Below, in pieces: positions 18,660 to 28,560 of a DNA stretch of 45,000 nucleotides. A program made the position numbers and the translations under genes. This DNA is from Prorocentrum cordatum (Eukaryota > Sar > Dinophyceae > Prorocentrales > Prorocentraceae), in contig CAUYUJ010004314.1 of NCBI GenBank assembly GCA_963575745.1, forward strand, positions 1-45,000. Direction: 5' to 3'. Positions within the stretch are counted from its first letter, which is position 1; each line of letters starts with the position of its first letter. A model generated the notes under the pieces. It did no database searches, was not told the origin of the DNA, and saw nothing but the letters and a program-made list of their open reading frames with translations.

Positions 18660-19660
18660 AGACACATCCAATCCCATATTATACACACGCGTGCATATAA
18701 CATGGGCAGGCATGCGTGCGCAGAGGTGGCACTGCGCGGTGCCACTCGAGAGCGTGTTTTTTGGTTCAAGAATTGGCTCGTGGTGTGTTCACTCGGCGCC
18801 AGGTATGCCCATTCCTTCCCAAGGGGGGAAGTGGTGAGGAAGGAGAGGCCGCCCATTCTCTTTGTCTCAGCTTCCGTAGCCAGCTCGGCCCTTGTGCGCG
18901 CGCGCCCAGGGTCCCCGTCCATGTGGGGCGCGCAGGACCGTCTGAAACCAGGGAGTGTAGGCGACATGTACATCAATGTAAGCAGACAGATATACGATGT
19001 AAGGGGCGGCTACTATGATAGACATACATGGGAAGCGGAGCGCCCCCCTGAGAAGACACCTAGGTGAACCGGGGGCGCCCCCCCCTGCTTGTCATGACAG
19101 AGTGTGCCCATTCTACGCGTAGGTACTGTTTAAACATTGGGTTTCAGCTTCATGTTAACGATGCTTTATCGATGGTGTGAACGTTTGTCGGGCGCGAGCA
19201 GTGCTGCATGTCGCAGGCCGCATGGCTCGGAATGTGCCCGACCACTTCTGGCCGAGGGTTCCTGTTTGGAGCACTCGGGTCCGCCAGCGCTGAAAACGTC
19301 AGGGAGACACATGGAAGAGGGGGAGAATAACGAGCATAACCAAGCCAGGAAGAGGAGAAACGCCAGGGAGGAGGGTCGCATGAGAAGAACGAGCAAAGGA
19401 GAGGAGGAGAAGAGGAGGAGGTGGAGGAGCGGACAAGGAGGGGAAGAGGAGGGGTGCCGCGCCGCCGTCTGAAGAAATGGCGGTCGGGGCGCGGCGCTTC
19501 GGCGCGCGGCGCCAGCCGCCGGGCGCGGTCAATGGCCGCGGAGCGCCTCTGCCGCAGTAAGAGCAGGCGGAGGGGATGCCAGCTGTAGACCAGCATGAGA
19601 CAAGCTCGTGTACATCCTGGCGCTGCTTGGGTTGGTGAAATCGCCTCCAAGGCCAAGTCT
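18660..19660. other. Unclassified insert, no gene supported
   Basis: The segment has a purine-rich GAGGAG tract (about 19376-19455) and a GGGGGCGCCCCCC-type palindrome near 19072-19084. Frames on both strands are low-complexity (Arg/Glu-rich on +, Ser/Pro-rich on -). No dispersed Copia hairpin occurs here, in keeping with foreign sequence inside the element. Confidence 0.5.
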
Positions 19661-20785
19661 GAAGTGCGTTAATCACCAACCACGTTTCGTGTCCCCATAA
19701 GGAGCTCCACCGACTGCTCCAGGGGGAAAGACCGTATGCCACCACCTGGCCATTTTGGCACGCCCCCCACGCGTTTCGCGGCCCCATAGGGAGCTCCACC
19801 GAAGGCTCCAGGGGGAAAAGGCAGTATGCCACCAACTGGCCATTTTGGTGCACCCCTCACACGCTTCGCGGCCCCATAGGGAGCTCCACCGAAGGCTCCA
19901 GAGGGAAAGGCTGTATGCAGCCACCTGGCCATTTTGGCGCACCCCTCGCGCGTTTCGCGGCCCCATAGGTAGCTCCGCCGAAGGCTCCAGAGGGAAAGGC
20001 CGTATGCCACCACGTGGCCATTCTGGGGCACCCCATGCACGTTTCGTGGCTGCGCAGGGAGCTCCACCGAAGGCTCCAGAGGGAAAGGGCGTATGCCACT
20101 ACCTGGCCATTTTGGCACACCCCTCACGCGTTTCGTGGCCCCATAGGGAGCTCCACCGAAGGCTCCAGAGGGAAAGGCAGTATGCCACCACCTGGCCATT
20201 TTGGCACGCCCCCCGCGCGTTTCGCGGCCCCATAGGGAGCTCCGCCGAAGGCTCCAGAGGGAAAGGCAGTATGCCACCACCTGGCCATTTTGGTGCACCC
20301 CTCACACGTTTCGCGGCCCCCTAGGGAGCTCCACCGAAGGCTCCAGAGGGAAAGGCAGTGTGCCACCACCTGGCCATTTTGGCGCGCCCCTCGCGCGTTT
20401 CGCGGCCCCATAGGTAGCTCCACCGAAGGCTCCAGAGGGAAAGGCCGTATGCCACCACGTGGCCATTCTGGGGCACCCCATGCACGTTTCGTGGCTGCAC
20501 AGGGAGCTCCACCGAAGGCTCCAGAGGGAAAGGGCGTATGCCACTACCTGGCCATTTTGGCGCACCCCTCGCACGTTTCGTGGCCCCATAGGGAACTCCA
20601 CCGAAGGCTCCAGAGGGAAAGGCCGTATGCCACCGCCGGGCCATTTTGGCGCCCCCCTCGCACGTTTCGCGGCCCCATAGGGAGCTCCACCGAAGGCTCC
20701 AGAGGGAAAGGGCGTAGGCCACCATCTGGCCATTTTGACACCCCTCGCGCGTTTCGTGGCTTCCCAGGGAGGTCCGCCGAAGGCC
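19661..20785. repeat. 90-bp satellite array inside Copia (inverted relative to 11555-13530)
   Basis: About 12 units of 89-90 bp; anchors GAGCTCCACC at 19791 and 19881. Each unit has GGCCCCATAGGGAGCTCCACC and a second half containing CACCTGGCCATTTTGGC. The GTTTCG(C/T)GGCCCCATAGGGAGCTCCACCGAAGG half equals the reverse complement of the array in LINE copy A; the other half differs. All long frames on both strands are repeat artefacts. Confidence 0.9.
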
Positions 20786-20814
20786 GCAGTGGCCCGAATC
20801 CGATTGGGATTTGC

Positions 20815-21032
20815 GTATGTTCCTGTAGATTGTTAATTCTCCAGGGCTCGAATCTATTTTCTTTTACGTATGTTACCATATATTACCTTCTTCCTTTGAC
20901 TCGAATCTTACGTGTTTCGCGTATGTTCCTATATATTTCCCTTCTCCTGTTGCTCGAATGCCATGTGTTATACGTATGTCCCATAGTTTGCCCTTCCTCC
21001 GTGACTCGAATCCCACGTGTTTTACGCATGAT

Positions 21033-21065
<33 letters not shown>

Positions 21066-21597
21066 CTCCTTTCCTATGGCTCGAGCCCTACGTATTCTAG
21101 ACATGTTCCTATATATTCCCCTTCTCCTGTGGCTCGTATCCCGCGTGTCTTACGCGTGCTCCTATAGATTGTCCCTCTCCTGTGGCTCGAACCAAATTTG
21201 TTTTGCGTGTGTTCCTATGGATTGCTTTTTCCGGTGGCTCGGATCCCATGTGTTTTGCGTCTGTTCCTACAGATTGCCCTTCTCCGGTGGCTCGGATCCC
21301 ACGTGTTTCACGTATGTTCCTAGATCTTGCCCCCCTCCTGGAGCTCGAATCATGTGTGTTTTACGTATGTACTTAGAAGTTGCCTCCTCCTGTGGCTCGA
21401 ATCCGGTGTGTTTTACGTATGTTCCTATAGATTGCCCTTCTTCTGTTGCTCGAATCCCGTGTTTTTTATGTATGTTCCTACACATTGCCTTTTTCTGGTG
21501 TTCGAATCCTGTTTGTTTTACGTTTGTTCCTATAGATTGCCCCTCTCCTGTGGCTCGATTCGCATGTGTTTTACGTATGCTCTTATCGATTCGTTGA
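20815..21597. repeat. 53-bp satellite array with B-box-like core
   Basis: About 14 units of 52-53 bp; anchors GTTCC at 21421, 21474 and 21526. Each unit has a core near GGCTCGAATCC followed by ACGTATGTTCCTATA. The core matches the tRNA internal promoter B box GGTTCGAATCC at 10 of 11 positions in the best units. A TA dinucleotide run interrupts at about 21035-21062. Confidence 0.85.
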
Positions 21598-21779
21598 CTT
21601 GTTGGCTTCCGGGCGCCCCTGGGCCCTCCTGGGGCCTTCCTGGGGCCCGGAACGGAACGTCGCGAGTTTCTTTGTATCCGGTATCGATTCGTTGACTTTT
21701 GGCCTACGAGCACATCTGGGCTCTCCTGGGGTTTTCCTGTGCCCACGCGGGGGGGTGCCCTGACCCGGAGTCCCGGAGA
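21584..21779. repeat. 98-bp direct duplication
   Basis: TATCGATTCGTTGACTT starts at 21584 and again at 21682; the following bases are alike (CTGGG and TCCTGGGG segments). It links the 53-bp array to the G-rich array. Confidence 0.75.
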
Positions 21780-22262
21780 GCGGGGGAATTCGAGATGCGT
21801 TTCTCGTGTTTGATCGACGAGGGGAGGCGGGGGGCCCACGGGGGGGGGGCGGGGTGCATTTGCCCATGTCCACGGGGGGGGCGGGGGGCCCGGGGGGGGG
21901 GGGGGGCTTGGCTCCCTGTCCACAGGGGGGAAGGGAGACCGGAGGGAAGCTCAGTTCCCTCTGTCCACAGGGGTGGCTGGGGACCCGGGCGGGTGCAATT
22001 TTCTTGTCCACAGGCGCGGGGCGGAGGGCCCCAGGGGAGGGGGGGCGGCGGGGCGCATTCCCCCCTTGTCGACAGGGGGGGCGGGGGGCCCGGAAGGGGA
22101 GGGCGGGGTGCATTTCCCCCGTGTCCACAGGGGGGGCAGGGGGCCGGAAGGGGGGGGTGCAGTTCCCCATGTCCACAGGGGGGAAATGAACCGGGGGAGC
22201 GTGTGGGGGGGGTGGTGGTCCGGCCGGGCCCGGCCGGACCTCCCCCCCTCCTCCAAATCGAC
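21780..22262. repeat. G-rich array with GTCCACAG spacers
   Basis: Seven copies of a (C/T)TGTCCACAGGGGGG-like anchor (about 21866, 21918, 21960, 22007, 22066, 22121 and 22169) are separated by long G runs and GGGGGCCC blocks. Such DNA may form G-quadruplexes on the + strand. Frames across it are Gly- or Pro-only and not genes. Confidence 0.8.
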
Positions 22263-22339
22263 AAGGGCCGGGCTCCCGGGGGAGGGGTTCGGGGAGGGGG
22301 GGGCATCTCGCGCGCCGATGATCCCCAGGGGGTCGGCTG

Positions 22340-22960
22340 ATTTTTGGGTTATCAAAAACACAAGCGTCGTTGGCGGAGATTCATGAAGAAACCAGTCAGA
22401 AAGGTAAGACGTATGGCGGCGGACACTCGAAGGGAAAGGCAAGGGTCGAAGTAAAGGCAAAGGTGAGCGTCGGCGACTACACGGCAGAGGCGTACTAGCA
22501 TTCCTAGCATCTCTCACTGGGTCCCAGTATGAAGAAATGTTTTTAGGTGCTGGCAGGAACCGTTGGCATACGTCAGGCAAAGGTAAAGGCCGACGAGGAA
22601 ATCCAAAGGATGCCAACGGTAAAACTACGGAGCGCGACATATGCCACAGTGCACAACATTGCCGACGCGAATGCCCCACGGCGATGGAAGAAGCAGAGGT
22701 CCGTCAATACATTTGGCTCAAACGGACTCCGACATACAGTGCGTCGACTGGGGGTTGCTTTTGGCCGACCCTGCTGACGGCTCAGCCACAGTCATTCATG
22801 TCATGGCTGCCAGGTATTTGTGTGCCAGCATGAACCTCGATAATTTGCTGGGTATACCCATCGCGGGGCAGCCTGCAGATATTGAGTTCGTCGAGAGCTT
22901 CCACATGCCCGTCGAAGGTGACTTTGGTATGGCGGGAACACCCGCGGACTCTGTCTGATT
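22340..22960 (+). pseudogene. Copia gag, basic tail and zinc knuckle
   Basis: Gag-like coding resumes after the repeat block. One frame gives a Gly/Lys-rich basic stretch (KGKTYGGGHSKGKARV, about 22395-22445). Another, from 22537, gives SGKGKGRRGNP and then RDICHSAQHCRRECP at about 22636-22680. The latter fits a CCHC zinc knuckle (C-x2-C-x4-H-x4-C) in which the first Cys codon has become CGC (Arg). Dispersed hairpins lie at 22863-22876 and 22932-22945. The protein would bind genomic RNA in the particle. Frames shift at least twice. Confidence 0.55.
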
Positions 22961-24360
22961 CTACCATTCCTGCAACGGATGAAGATGTTCATGCCATGCT
23001 TTATTCTCGGGTGATTGGAAATCCGACAAACACGGAATCGATCGATGATGATCCATTGCGGGCAAACCCGCTTGACGCTGGTGACCCATCTGAACGTATT
23101 CAGTAAGAGCTCGGACATAATGAAGAATTCCAATGCACTTTTGTTGCGTCAGCTCGGTCCGCCAGCAGTCCGAGGCAATCGCCAAGCCGCGTGCCCTTCA
23201 TAAGGAAAAAGAAACATGTCGACAATCCAAGTCTTTCCCCAATGGACGACGAAGATGAACAGGATGACCGCATGGTACGTCGCGGTCGAGCTCCTGGTTT
23301 TTCACCGGATCGGACGCGTGCCCGCTCCAGTGGTGCTCGTTCGAGCGGTGTTCAGCGTCCTCATCCTCCTGGGGCGGGGGCCTCAAGTGGCCCGCCAGGG
23401 AAGACGCCAAGAGCGCATGCCCCCCCAAGGAGGGAACGTCTTCGGGGAAACCCGCCTCAAGACGATCAGCATAGCGGAGAAGAACATCCAGAAGGCCAAT
23501 GCAGCGTTTAAAAGGCTGGAACAAACCTGGGTTGGCTCGTCAGTACATACCTGCAGAGACGATGCAATACTGGTTGGATAGAGGTTAGAACGAACATCAA
23601 ATCCGACACTGGTATTCTCTTCGCCAAGCTAAACGCAACGATGATGGTACTATCGTTCGTTCAGCGCAGGGACAGACTAAAACGCAAGAAAAGATGATCG
23701 TGCGTGATCACAAAAGGGCCATCATCGAGGATCGAAGGGGGTATCGAGGCGTTTGCTGCACATGCCCCAGCTATGCCGATCACAGGCTTGGCTGCCCCGT
23801 GGGGCGCCCATCAAGAAGTCCGAATTTCAAAAGAACACAGTGGGTTTGGTCACATGGAGATGGTCGGGGCAAATGTATAGGTCCCAACAGAACACCGTAC
23901 GATAAGCGGTTGGCGGAAGAGAATTGCCTCCCTGATACAGCGACAGAAACTGAACAAACAAAGGCTATTTGGAAGAGCTTGGCACCTATTCATTATCTGG
24001 TGCAGTTCAATCGTGCGTGGCATGCAGGGAAACCTGCCGATTACAAACCAGAAGAAGAGAGCCAACCAGACGTCTATGAAGTTGAAGATGCAGGTGCTGA
24101 AATGGCTGAAGAGGTTGATCCTACGGGAGCCGCCCTTGGCGACGGTGAAGCAAGTGATTCGGGTATCACGGGCGCTACATGTGATACTGGTACTCCGATC
24201 GGCCCCAATCACGTTGTCACCAGAGACATGGGGCTCTCTCATGGCAGGCGTATTGCTTACCGTGGCGAAGGTGTGGGCTGGATCACTACTTACATAGCCG
24301 AACGACGTAGTGCAGATACGTATCTAAGTTGTGGGAAATGAAACCAACGCACAGTTCCTA
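22961..24360 (+). pseudogene. Copia polyprotein segment, function unknown
   Basis: Broken + frames include 23694-24341 (215 codons) with VCCTCPSYADHRLGCPVG, a Cys-rich stretch, and an acidic tail. Hairpins lie at 23058-23071, 23442-23455 (variant) and 24024-24037, the last reading Ala-Gly-Lys-Pro-Ala in this frame. I do not recognise a family. Confidence 0.4.
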
Positions 24361-24368
24361 TTAAGACC

Positions 24369-25511
24369 ATGGCCCTCAGGAGGCCATGTGGTGAAGATCT
24401 GAATCCTGGCTGGGGCCCCATAAAACGCTATCGCCAGTTTGCTCTTGGGACACTGGCAGGAGCTACGGCAAAGGCAGCGCCCGAACCGAAGCCAGAAAGG
24501 ATCGAACTCCCCTCGTCTTCTGATTCTGATGCTGGCTCAATAAGCCCATCTCTTGGTCCTGATCATCCTAAGCTCAAGAAGAAGAAGAAGCGTAAGAGTC
24601 CAGGCGATGATCTTAATCCTGGGGGCATCAAGAGATATGCGGGGCAACCTGCTGAGCAACGCGCTGATCGACGACGGTGTAGAGGGCCAGCAGTGGCCGC
24701 TGCAGCAGCCAGATTCCAGTGCGCCAGTAAGCCTACCCCAACGGACCCTGTTCCACGTCGCGGCCCTACACCTGGTCGGGCACACAGGTCAGGATGGACG
24801 CCTACTTTGGAGGCAGGAACAAGGGATGCATCTTCCACGAGGCATGCTGAGAAGCTCCTTGCCACTACACCGAAGGTGCCAGGAGCAGTGCCCAGGGACA
24901 AGGATATCGAGGCCTACAACACCAAGGAGAAGAAACACCATGACTTCGACATCATTGCCCCGCATGGAACTCCAAGGACGCGCAGAGGTTCCCCTGGTGC
25001 GACTGCATCAGCTGCGGGCGCAGCAACGTTTGCAGCACCAGTGTCAAAGGCTGCCCCACGTTCTGCGGGGCAACCTGCTCAGAGCTCTGCGGGGCAACCT
25101 GCTAACAGTCCAGCGGGGCAACCTGCCCTTGCGCTGGAAGTACCGCCAGAATGTAAGGACTACTGGGACAGGATGCGCACAGGCAGCCGCATGAATATCA
25201 ATCCAGCATATCATCCGCGAAGTGATGGTGGATCTGATAGCTATATGGTTGTGCAGTACATCATCATGGACACTGCTGTCCATGCTGACGAAGGCGCACG
25301 CGCGCGCCAATCAGTGCGCAACATCATGCGGAAGCGCTCTGCCCTCACGTTGGATTTAGAAAAGGAATATTTGAAGAGCGCCCTCGCCTCGGACAATCTT
25401 CGCAGGCCGACGTTTGAGTATGGAGAACAACGTGAGGTGTCTGAGTGGCTGACAGCAGCCCTCCGTCACAAACCATTTCATCGTGGTCACTTGTCAGACA
25501 TATTCATGTGA
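24369..25511 (+). CDS. Copia polyprotein segment with Ala-Gly-Gln-Pro-Ala repeats
   Basis: A 380-residue frame from ATG 24369, of unknown function. It starts with an acidic Ser-rich and a Lys-rich region (KLKKKKKRKSPG, about residues 70-80) and has a long low-complexity Ala/Pro region. Three Ala-Gly-Gln-Pro-Ala motifs sit exactly 24 bases apart (25065, 25089, 25113), and another lies at 24639. The C-terminal ~100 residues (from CKDYWDRMRTGSRMN) look globular, with YMVVQYIIMDTAVHADEGAR. The frame probably continues into 25483-25749 through a shift near 25500. Confidence 0.4.
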   Translation: MALRRPCGEDLNPGWGPIKRYRQFALGTLAGATAKAAPEPKPERIELPSSSDSDAGSISPSLGPDHPKLKKKKKRKSPGDDLNPGGIKRYAGQPAEQRADRRRCRGPAVAAAAARFQCASKPTPTDPVPRRGPTPGRAHRSGWTPTLEAGTRDASSTRHAEKLLATTPKVPGAVPRDKDIEAYNTKEKKHHDFDIIAPHGTPRTRRGSPGATASAAGAATFAAPVSKAAPRSAGQPAQSSAGQPANSPAGQPALALEVPPECKDYWDRMRTGSRMNINPAYHPRSDGGSDSYMVVQYIIMDTAVHADEGARARQSVRNIMRKRSALTLDLEKEYLKSALASDNLRRPTFEYGEQREVSEWLTAALRHKPFHRGHLSDIFM

Positions 25512-25749
25512 AGTTACGTCTTATGAAGAGTACGACGGTTGGGCAGACTTATCGCAGCTACTCAACACATGGCCCGCAGAAGGACGCGAACATCACCGCC
25601 CTAAGCATCTCGACACAGTACGTCGCTGGCTTAAGCATCGTCGCTGGGCGTATCAGGCCTACGCTCTCTTGGAGCTCATCGGCGTGATAGATGAATCCGG
25701 CATGAAAAAGAACAGGCTGCATATCAAGAAGATGAGGTATCTGATATGA
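25483..25749 (+). pseudogene. Copia polyprotein segment, Trp-rich helical
   Basis: This continues the globular part of the previous segment in another frame: YDGWADLSQLLNTWPAEG, then a basic helix (DTVRRWLKHRRWAYQAYALLEL). The function is unknown. It runs directly into the candidate 2'-phosphotransferase segment. Confidence 0.4.
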
Positions 25750-26111
25750 CTTACGACGCCTACTTCATCCGCCCGTCCAACGGGCATAGCAGCCCTGGCC
25801 GCAGGTGTCCAGAATCCTCATATATGAGGATCACTGGCTTATCAGCACCTGAGGCGCCTCGGTATTTCATTCATGGAAATCAACGGGAGGAGAATATGCC
25901 GAGTATTCTCAGTATAGGTCTATCCTGTCGCGCCGACGACACCATTAAGAAGAGGGGCAGGCAGTTTGTACATGGATGCCCATACCTTCCTGGTGGCAGT
26001 AGAATCCAATTTGGTTTACGCATGGATTCTGAGGTCCTGATCATGGTCAGTCTGAAGAACCGGATTAGAACAATATCCCAGTGTGGCGTTCGGCGAACGA
26101 CATCGTCATGA
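25746..26111 (+). pseudogene. Candidate Tpt1/KptA-like 2'-phosphotransferase domain
   Basis: Residues 40-120 of this 121-codon frame follow the pattern of the Tpt1/KptA family, which removes a 2'-phosphate from spliced tRNA using NAD+. FIHGN...MPSILSIGL fits the first helix (start-His, then I..GL). RGRQFVHG fits R-x-x-V-H. FGLRMDSEVLIMVSL fits the G-x-R then hydrophobic strand, and ISQCGVRRT fits the S-x-N-G-V end. His43, Arg72, His76 and Arg92 are candidate active residues. A general ADP-ribosyltransferase-fold protein is the main alternative. No other Copia part depends on this, so its role in the element is unknown. Confidence 0.45.
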
Positions 26112-26127
26112 CAGCAGGCCGTAATGG

Positions 26128-26216
26128 CAGGATCCCTCCCGCTCACATCGTGCAGTTGATCGGGATCTTGCCACACTTGATCGGGATCGGGATCCCTCCC
26201 ACTCACATCGTGTGAG
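26128..26216. repeat. 61-bp tandem duplication
   Basis: GGATCCCTCCC(G/A)CTCACATCGTG occurs twice, about 61 bases apart, with GATCGGGATC pieces between. It lies right at the end of the candidate phosphotransferase frame and displaces the frame downstream. Confidence 0.8.
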
Positions 26217-27128
26217 ACAGATATGGAAAAATCCTTTATATTTGAAGGGCGACAACCAGCAGTACACGAGTACTCGAATTGATGAGATGTACGAGATTCG
26301 TAATGACGCATCATCGTTAAAGCATTGGTTTATTCCAGATATCCCCTACAACTTGAAGTGCCCCGATCCGCTTCCGATTGTATTATCACAGGTGTTCATG
26401 ATGAACGCATATCAAGCAGGGCCACCTGCAGGGGGATCTGGTGGATCATGGATACAGGCTCAGAGCGCTGATGTGACGGGTATTACGCCAAGTGGTATTA
26501 CGCCTACTGATACGTTATACGCTAACGATCCGTGGCGTGCCCAGGTTCAACAGCTGCCAGTACCTGCAGGGCAATCTGCTTCGTTCGCTCCTATCAGCAG
26601 AGCTACTACACCATTTGGCACCCCGCAGAGTGCTGGGAGCACCAACAGCCTGCAGGCGAGGCTCCAAGGTATTCGTACGGATACGCAGCTCTACCAGGCT
26701 CTACAGGCAACATCGCCGTTCGCATCACCACCATCAATTGCGGGGTAACCTGCTATCCCAGACCAATATGCCATACAGAGAAGTTTAGTTGGTCAGCAGG
26801 AGAGGATGTTTGGCAGATGCGTGAGGCCGCCCAGAGCATGCGGAGGGATGGCATAGACCTCCCTAGTGCCAACTGGACGCCGCCGTGGGAGTATGTTCTG
26901 GATCCAAATCCTTCTCCGCACAACCCCAATCGGTTTGGTTATGTACCAGCGTTCTTCAGCCACCCGACTTGCGATCCAACAGCTGCTGATCGTCCAACGG
27001 CAGCGCCAATGGATCATCCACTCTTTCCTGATGATCATGCGCAGGTGAGTGGATCTGCTCGGGCGGGAACACTGCCTGAAAACCATATGTTCGGGCGACG
27101 GCCGACGATTTCTATCAGTTTCAAGTGA
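26212..27128 (+). pseudogene. Copia polyprotein segment, Gly/Thr/Pro-rich
   Basis: The frame 26212-26748 ends inside a dispersed hairpin: its Gln codon CAA has become TAA in GCG GGG TAA CCT (26740-26753). Earlier hairpins at 26416 and 26566 read Ala-Gly-Pro/Gln. Coding continues in frame 26532-27128 with a segment around DLPSANWTPPWEYVLDPNPS. Function unknown. Confidence 0.4.
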
Positions 27129-27735
27129 TGCGTGGCTCAGGGTATGCATCAGGTGTGCCAGGACAGATACCTCACTATGGTTATCTGGCACCCTCCATGG
27201 ATCAAGATGTGCAGCAGCAGGCTCCAGGCCTAGTGCTGCCACCGACCATGGGAGAGATGCGCCCCAATATCCTGGCTATACGCGAGGCGCAGCAAGGCAA
27301 CTTGGCCATGCAGGCCACACGGCAGCGCCGACATCAATATCACCAGGCCAACAGAATGCTGAGTCGCGCAGGGCAACCAGCTAACCGCAATGCAGCAGGG
27401 ACACCTGCGAGCAGTCCAGCTATGGCTGCATCCATGCAGCTGCCGACTTTCTCACCTATTCGATTCGAAGCTGGTGAGTCCACCCTGGAGCGTCAGATGC
27501 GCATCAGGCCAGCGGCAACATCGCCTATCATTAGTGACGGCGATTTCAGTAAGTGTGCCATCTGCCTGGACCTGTTCACGAATCACGACAAGATCTGGAA
27601 TTTCCAGTTCGGTCGCATTCCACGCGCAATGTTGGGATCGTGTGGTACACGCCCATGTGGATAGACAGGTAGTTGGTCGCATGGAAGGTTCCGCGTGTGA
27701 GGCCCCCTGTGCCATCTGCAGGGGCGTTGGCCTCA
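27129..27735 (+). pseudogene. RING-finger domain, split by a frameshift
   Basis: KCAICLDLF (C-x2-C) at about 27548-27575 is in frame 2. FHAQCW and APCAICRGVG (C-x2-C) at about 27615-27725 are in frame 3. Together they give a RING-like C-x2-C...H-x2-C...C-x2-C arrangement; a two-base loss near 27610 would account for the shift and the missing middle Cys/His pair. RING domains bind two zincs and usually recruit E2 ubiquitin enzymes. Dispersed hairpins flank it at 27368 (variant), 27395 and 27897. Confidence 0.55.
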
Positions 27736-28560
27736 TTGCTCCCGAGTTCCACTGCGCCCTTGCCGGAGATCAGGAAACACATGATCGTCATGAAGATATT
27801 CTTCAGAGGGCAAACGAGCTCAGGGACCTCCGTGAAGAGCTCAACAGCGTTACAGCCATGATGACCAGCACCGCGGAGATATCGACGACGACTCCCGCGG
27901 GGATACCTGCATCATCGGCCAACGCGGGGTTAGTAGTGGAAGCAGCTACACTCCCAGGGGCACCTGCTACTGACATACTTATACCACTGGTAGCAGAGAC
28001 CGACAGCAATGCAGGGACACCTGCCCGATCGGCTCCACCTTCGGTGCGGGTGAATGTTACATGGTTGAGGCGCATGGAGAGGGCTACTGACAGGGGCGCC
28101 CAATGGCTTCAGTCTTCACATGCATATATGCCGTATGGGCGAGACCTTCGTTCACGCAGTCAGCGCAGAACTGAGAACCTGGTAATTATGCGCAGTGGTA
28201 ACAGTGGGATCTCTGAACGCGACATGCTGCATGCGGTACTTATGGTAGATACGGACGACCAGATGAGCATGCGCGCGGAGGAAGATACGTTCATGAATCT
28301 TCCCGCTGCCTCCGCGTCACACCCATATACGTATGACGAATGCCCCGCAGCTTGGATCTTTGAAAAGAACCCTACTAAGGAAGAAGAAGTTCGTGGGTAT
28401 ATGAACGTGTTTACATCTCTGTCAAGAAACAATTGGGTGTTGGAACAAAGGCGCCGTGAAGGCCTACATGGTACGACAGTATCCGAAGTTCCTGGGCTAT
28501 TCGGCGAACGCCATGAGTTAGCTCTGGCAGCCAACAGTGGGACCATGATCAACGGTATGT
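27736..28560 (+). pseudogene. Copia polyprotein linker after RING (coiled-coil, hairpin-rich)
   Basis: Open in frame 3. LQRANELRDLREELNSV (about 27805-27855) suggests a short coiled coil. It is followed by a linker with three hairpin motifs (27897, 27954 variant, 28011), each read Ala/Pro-Gly-x-Pro-Ala, and a globular part with RSQRRTENLVIMRSG and YDECPAAWIFEKNP. Function unknown. Confidence 0.4.

Noticed and set aside
19741-20740. GCCATTTTGGC in each 90-bp unit as spliced-leader relics
   Set aside because: Only 11 contiguous bases match and the core is a simple near-palindrome; one chance match in the founder unit would be copied through the array.
20290-21597. A 435-codon + frame
   Set aside because: It spans the 90-bp and 53-bp arrays; the hydrophobic half is repeat translation, not membrane protein evidence.
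21267-22340. Pro- or Gly-rich frames on both strands
   Set aside because: They are caused by the G-run array.
22701-22721. CATTTGGCTCAA preceded by CCGT as a leader relic
   Set aside because: It needs a gap and extra bases, and lies within gag coding with no sign of a transcript start.
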